Below, piece by piece: positions 60,486 through 64,000 of a stretch of DNA of 64,000 bases. Positions within the stretch are counted from its first letter, which is position 1, and every line of letters starts with the position of its first letter. The DNA is from Macrotis lagotis (lineage: Eukaryota > Chordata > Mammalia > Peramelemorphia > Peramelidae), in NCBI RefSeq assembly GCF_037893015.1, contig NC_133666.1, positions 626,970,310 to 627,034,309 on the forward strand, written 5' to 3'. A program made the translations under genes and the position numbers. The notes under the pieces are model-generated. The model worked only from the letters and a program-made list of their open reading frames with translations, made no database searches and was not told the DNA's origin.

Positions 60486-61062
60486 GACTAGACAAATTGT
60501 TCTCTAGGCATTCTTTTATATTGCAAAATTGATTTTTTAAAAACCACAGTCAAACTTCGCATTTGTCATTATCAAAATTTATAATCTTATTAAATTTGAA
60601 CCCACATAACCTGTCAAAAATTTTCAATCTTTTCTCTTTATGTGTTAGCTTCATGTCATCCAGCAATCCAATAATTATGTCATCTTATATGTGACTTTAA
60701 TCAAATCACTGAAAAAAAAAGAAGTTTTATAGCTCAAGTCCAAACCCTGATTCCCTTTCCAAGGTGAAATTGAAGAAAAAAATGAACAAAGTTGATGTCC
60801 AAGTATAGGAGACCTGGGGACTGGTATCTAGTACTGAAGTGACCCTCTACAGTTATCTCTATATCTTGGGGGTTAGTAGTGTGACACCCCTGAAATCTGG
60901 ACAAGCTGCACAAATTTTTTTACTTTTCCTTTGTACCAGGGAAGTTTGTTTACAATATCTTAGTGTAAAATTTAGGATTAAGTATTTGTTCATAGGCTCT
61001 TCATGTGTCATCTTCAATTCCATAAAACTCCCCCAAAATTCCCATTTAATTTCTTTTTTGTT
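60486..61062. other. Intergenic DNA, no gene seen
   Basis: AT-rich; no family recognised and no coding frame. Confidence 0.4.
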
Positions 61063-61072
61063 GTTGTTACTT

Positions 61073-61199
61073 TTTGCAAGACAATGGGATCTGACTTGCC
61101 CAAGATCACACAGCTAGGTAATTATTAAGTTTCTAAGGCCACATTTGAACTCAGGTCCTCCTGACTCCAAGTCAGTGCTCTATCCACTGCTGCCCCCCC
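61073..61199 (-). repeat. Marsupial SINE
   Basis: Minus-strand copy (tttgcaagacaatgggatct ... tgctctatccactgctgcc). Confidence 0.85.
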
Positions 61200-61299
61200 A
61201 TTTAATTTCTTATGACAATCCATGATATATCAAAACCAGGACAGGAAAAGTTGCAATGTGTATAGTCTTTCTATTTATTTCTATTTTCAATTAATTGCA

Positions 61300-61510
61300 G
61301 AGGAACTACTGATTGCCTTGCATCCAGAGTCATCTCTGGTCATCCTGATTCATATCTGACCATTGGACCCAGATGGCTCTGGAGAAGAAAGTGAGGCTGG
61401 TGACTTAGCATGGCATCCCTCTCACTCAAATCCAACTCATGGGCTTGTTATGGTATCACCTCCCTGATGTCATATTCTTTTTCGAAAATGAAGGACAAAT
61501 GTTACTCAAA
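61300..61510 (+). repeat. SINE-like marsupial repeat, non-tRNA type
   Basis: ccagagtcatctctggtcat, tggacccagatggctctgga, gagaagaaagtgaggctggt, tttttcgaaaatgaaggaca. I recall this unit as a common dispersed marsupial repeat. A related 3' end (cataacttccatgatgtgat ... aagaatgaaagaca) appears at 63170-63314. Confidence 0.5.
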
Positions 61511-62132
61511 TTGAGATTATCCTCCATAATCTTTGAGGTCCCTTCTCATTCATAAATTTGGAGATTATCACTCCATATGTTCATTTTCCATTGGGGGAAA
61601 TGTTGGGAGGACAGAATTTTGCAGATATTCCAGAACCACCTTCTAGGTTGCCATGATATTGTACAGAGACATTCTAGGGCAGAATTGCTGAACTGAAATG
61701 GAAGCTTCCCCTATCCAACTAAATCTAGAAGGGACACATTGTCATTTATTCCTTCTCTGTAAATCAGTTTTATGAGGCAATACTGCTTAGATTTTTCCAC
61801 ATCCTTCTTCATGTTTTACAAATGGATTTGTGCTTTAGACCTGGCTTACTCTCTAGTTTTGTGAACTGAGGCAATTTTCTGGGCTTTTTGGACCTCTTTG
61901 ATATGGTAACTAAGTTGTATAGGCTGAATTTTTGTAAGAAATGGTAAAGATCCATTAATTATCAGTAATAAGTCAATGTCTTTATTAATTTTTAATTTTT
62001 TGGTGTCAACGCCTTCAATTCAATAAGCATTTTTCAAGTATCTACTGTGAGCTAGGCATCTTGCTTGGTGCTGGAAATAGAAAGGCAAAAGTGAAACAAA
62101 TCTATTTTCTGTTGGGGGAAAATAGCATATTT

Positions 62133-62392
62133 GGGACAAGTAGGTGGCACAGTGAATAGAGCGCCAGGCCTGGGGTCAGGAAGTCTTATCTTCCTGACTT
62201 CATATCTGGCCTCAGATCCTTACTAGCTGTATGCGAATCATTTAATCCTGTTTGCCTTGGTTTCCTCATCTTTAAAATGAACTGGAGAAGGAAATGGCAA
62301 AACAGTCCACTATCTTTGCCAGGAAAACTCCAAATGAAGTCATAAAGAGTTGGATACAACTGAAATAACCGAACAGCAACAAAGTAAATATA
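62133..62392 (+). repeat. Marsupial SINE, longer subfamily
   Basis: gggacaagtaggtggcacag, ccttggtttcctcatcttta, gaaggaaatggcaaaacagt, ccaggaaaactccaaatgaa; a plus-strand copy. Confidence 0.85.
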
Positions 62393-62492
62393 AGATACAA
62401 AGCAATTTGGGAGAGAAAATGAGAGAACTAACAATGGAATGGGATCTATTATAGCAGATAGCACTGAAGCAGAGCCTTGAAAGGTTAGGGAT

Positions 62493-62617
62493 GGGGCAGC
62501 TAAATAGCACAGTGGCTAGAGCACTGGTCCTTGGCTTAGGAAGACCTGAATTAAAATTTAGACTCAGACATTTGCTAGCTGAGTGATCCTGGTTTGCCTC
62601 ACAAAAAAAAAAAAAAA
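62493..62617 (+). repeat. Diverged marsupial SINE
   Basis: ggggcagctaaatagcacag ... gcctcacaaaaaaaaaaaaa. The 3' half is shortened. Confidence 0.8.
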
Positions 62618-62660
62618 GAAGAAGAGAAGGATGTTAGGTAGGGAAGAAGAGGGGAAATTT

Positions 62661-62912
62661 TCCAAGCATGGAGAAATAGCTTGTTTAAAGGAACACAAGT
62701 AGAAAATTGGGTGAGAGGATAGCATGCATGGAAGACAGTTTGTTCAAAGATACACATGTGATTGGGAGGTGGGATGGTAAGCCTGGGAGTCAGCTTGTTA
62801 AAAGGTACACATGTTGGAGACTGGGTGATGGGATAGCGTGTATTGGGGATAGCCTGTTCAGAGGTACACATATGGGAGACTGAGTAATGGGATGGCATGC
62901 TTGGGGGACAGC
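62661..62912 (+). repeat. Minisatellite, about 57-62 bp unit, four and a fraction copies
   Basis: Units begin with variants of gcatgcatggaagacag, continue gtttgttcaaagatacacatgtg and end gattgggaggtgggatgg. Successive starts lie near 62661, 62723, 62780, 62837 and 62896. Copies differ by substitutions and small indels. The minus-strand frame with repeated SHMCTSEQ-like segments is this repeat translated. Confidence 0.8.
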
Positions 62913-63169
62913 AGGAAGATTAGTTTGATTGAAATGTAGTATGATAAAGGAGAATAAGGTCTAAAAAGGTCTATTTGAGCCAGATTCTGAAGGACCTAAA
63001 ATGCTAATCACAAACTTTTACCTTAGAGGCATAGATAGCCACTGGAGCTCCTTGAGCTTTGGAGTGACAAGATCAATTTTAGGTCTCAATCTCCTAACCC
63101 CCACTAGTACTATTTGATGGAGTCCCTACTTCATCTCTCCTCAGGGTTCTAGTTGTGTCGCAGAAGGGA

Positions 63170-63314
63170 GGCAGGTTTTAATACTGTTATTCACAAGCCT
63201 TCATCTAGTATGTTTCATCCAATATCAATCAGCCATTAAAATCTCTTCCATTATCATTTGACTCTTATGGCATAACTTCCATGATGTGATGTTCTTCTTC
63301 AAGAATGAAAGACA
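63170..63314 (+). repeat. Old dispersed repeat, 3' part
   Basis: Ends atgatgtgatgttcttcttc then aagaatgaaagaca, matching the 3' end of the repeat at 61300. A younger SINE inserted right after it. Confidence 0.4.
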
Positions 63315-63454
63315 GGGCGACTAGGTGGCACAGTGGATAGAGCACCAGCCCTGGAGTCAGGAGTACCTGAGTTCAGACACTTGATAATTACCTAGCTGTG
63401 TGGCCTTGGGCAAGCCACTTAACCCCATTTGCCTTGCAAAAACCTTAAAAAAAA
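63315..63454 (+). repeat. Marsupial SINE with target-site duplication
   Basis: gggcgactaggtggcacagt ... ttgccttgcaaaaacctt, flanked by perfect repeats aagaatgaaagaca at 63301-63314 and 63455-63468. Confidence 0.95.
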
Positions 63455-63468
63455 AAGAATGAAAGACA

Positions 63469-64000
63469 AACATCATCATCTTATTAACCCTCACATCAAG
63501 CCTGGGAGGCAAGTGCTATAACATTTAGAAATGAGAAAATGGAAGGAATTAAAGTACAAAAACTTCACAACCAGTTCTTGAGGAAAGTAGACTCAAACTT
63601 GAGGGGATGCTAATAAATGTTCAATAGGTCTAGTTCACTTCTGGGTGTGACATAACCAGTGGATAAATTATGTGGCTTGTAGGAATGATGTCCCATTCAA
63701 TTCCCTCATGGCTTGGGCCAAGCATATTGTTTAGAGTTGACCCCTCTTCATACTCGGCTGCTGCAGCTACCAAAAATTTCTGCTATGGACTCTAATCCCT
63801 GGACTCCTGATTGCTCTCTCAACTGTTAAAAGCTTACAGGAGCCTGGCTTATTATGTCCCCAATAATCATTCAGCTAGGACCAAGAAAGAATATACCCAA
63901 CAGACAGAACTGGAGCAGATCCATCCATGTGTTCATAGCCACATGGTGGCTAGGATAGGTTGCTGAAACCATTGCTACTACATTTTACTCTCTTCCCTTC
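63469..64000. other. Intergenic DNA to window end, no gene seen
   Basis: Mixed composition; nothing recognised apart from short MIR-like words near 63500. Confidence 0.4.

Noticed and set aside
62599-62898. A 99-codon minus-strand frame with repeated SHMCTSEQ-like segments
   Set aside because: Explained by the 60-bp minisatellite read in one frame.

Overview
This window is vertebrate nuclear DNA, almost certainly from a marsupial. Two kinds of evidence support this. Many copies of a tRNA-derived SINE (ggcagctaggtggcgcagtgg ... tagctgtgtggccttgggcaagccacttaacccc ... ttgcaaaaacc) of the Australian-marsupial WSINE/WALLSI type lie among marsupial L1-like, L2 and CR1/L3 LINE pieces. Two spliced host genes also align well, from memory, with mammalian RTBDN and MAST1. 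The 'ttgcaaaaacc' SINE tail suggests a dasyurid-like Australidelphian, but only weakly. I recognised no viral element, CRISPR array, rRNA or functional tRNA gene.

Layout. 1-8.2 kb and 10.1-16.3 kb are repeat-rich intergenic DNA containing three L1-derived units in which ORF1-like sequence runs straight into an L1 3' tail (half-L1 architecture), plus several SINEs. At 8.24-10.11 kb sits an intronless ATP6V0D1 copy with an open 353-codon frame, a 5' UTR, a poly(A) signal, an A-rich tail and an imperfect target-site duplication: a retrogene. At 16.3-19.1 kb on the minus strand is RTBDN (retbindin), whose five coding exons join in frame to 244 codons. From 22.1 to 55.2 kb on the plus strand is MAST1, whose 26 coding exons join in frame to 1,589 codons. 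RTBDN(-) next to MAST1(+) matches the order on human chromosome 19p13. The last 9 kb (55.2-64 kb) holds L2, L1, MIR and SINE remnants and no gene that I can support.

MAST1 appears to have two promoters. The classical first exon ([15 protein letters not shown]...) lies in a GC-rich island at 27.6-28.0 kb. A second island at 21.9-22.2 kb carries a short coding exon (MDDSGIIRRRRLQ), and a 32-bp exon at 27.26 kb (KDLPLPRKSS) continues it in exactly the phase needed to enter exon 2. This gives a MAST3-like amino terminus. A consensus-matching RE1/NRSE site 1.3 kb upstream of the first island fits a neuron-restricted gene. The classical start is overlapped by a short proline-rich uORF.

MAST1 intron 3 (30.3-41.1 kb) is the strangest stretch. 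For about 9.4 kb the sense strand is nearly C-free, a decayed TGTGTRTGAGAGRGGGG-type array with embedded SINEs. It then flips into a roughly 770-bp, nearly G-free C/T tract just before exon 4. The long minus-strand reading frames there are composition artefacts.
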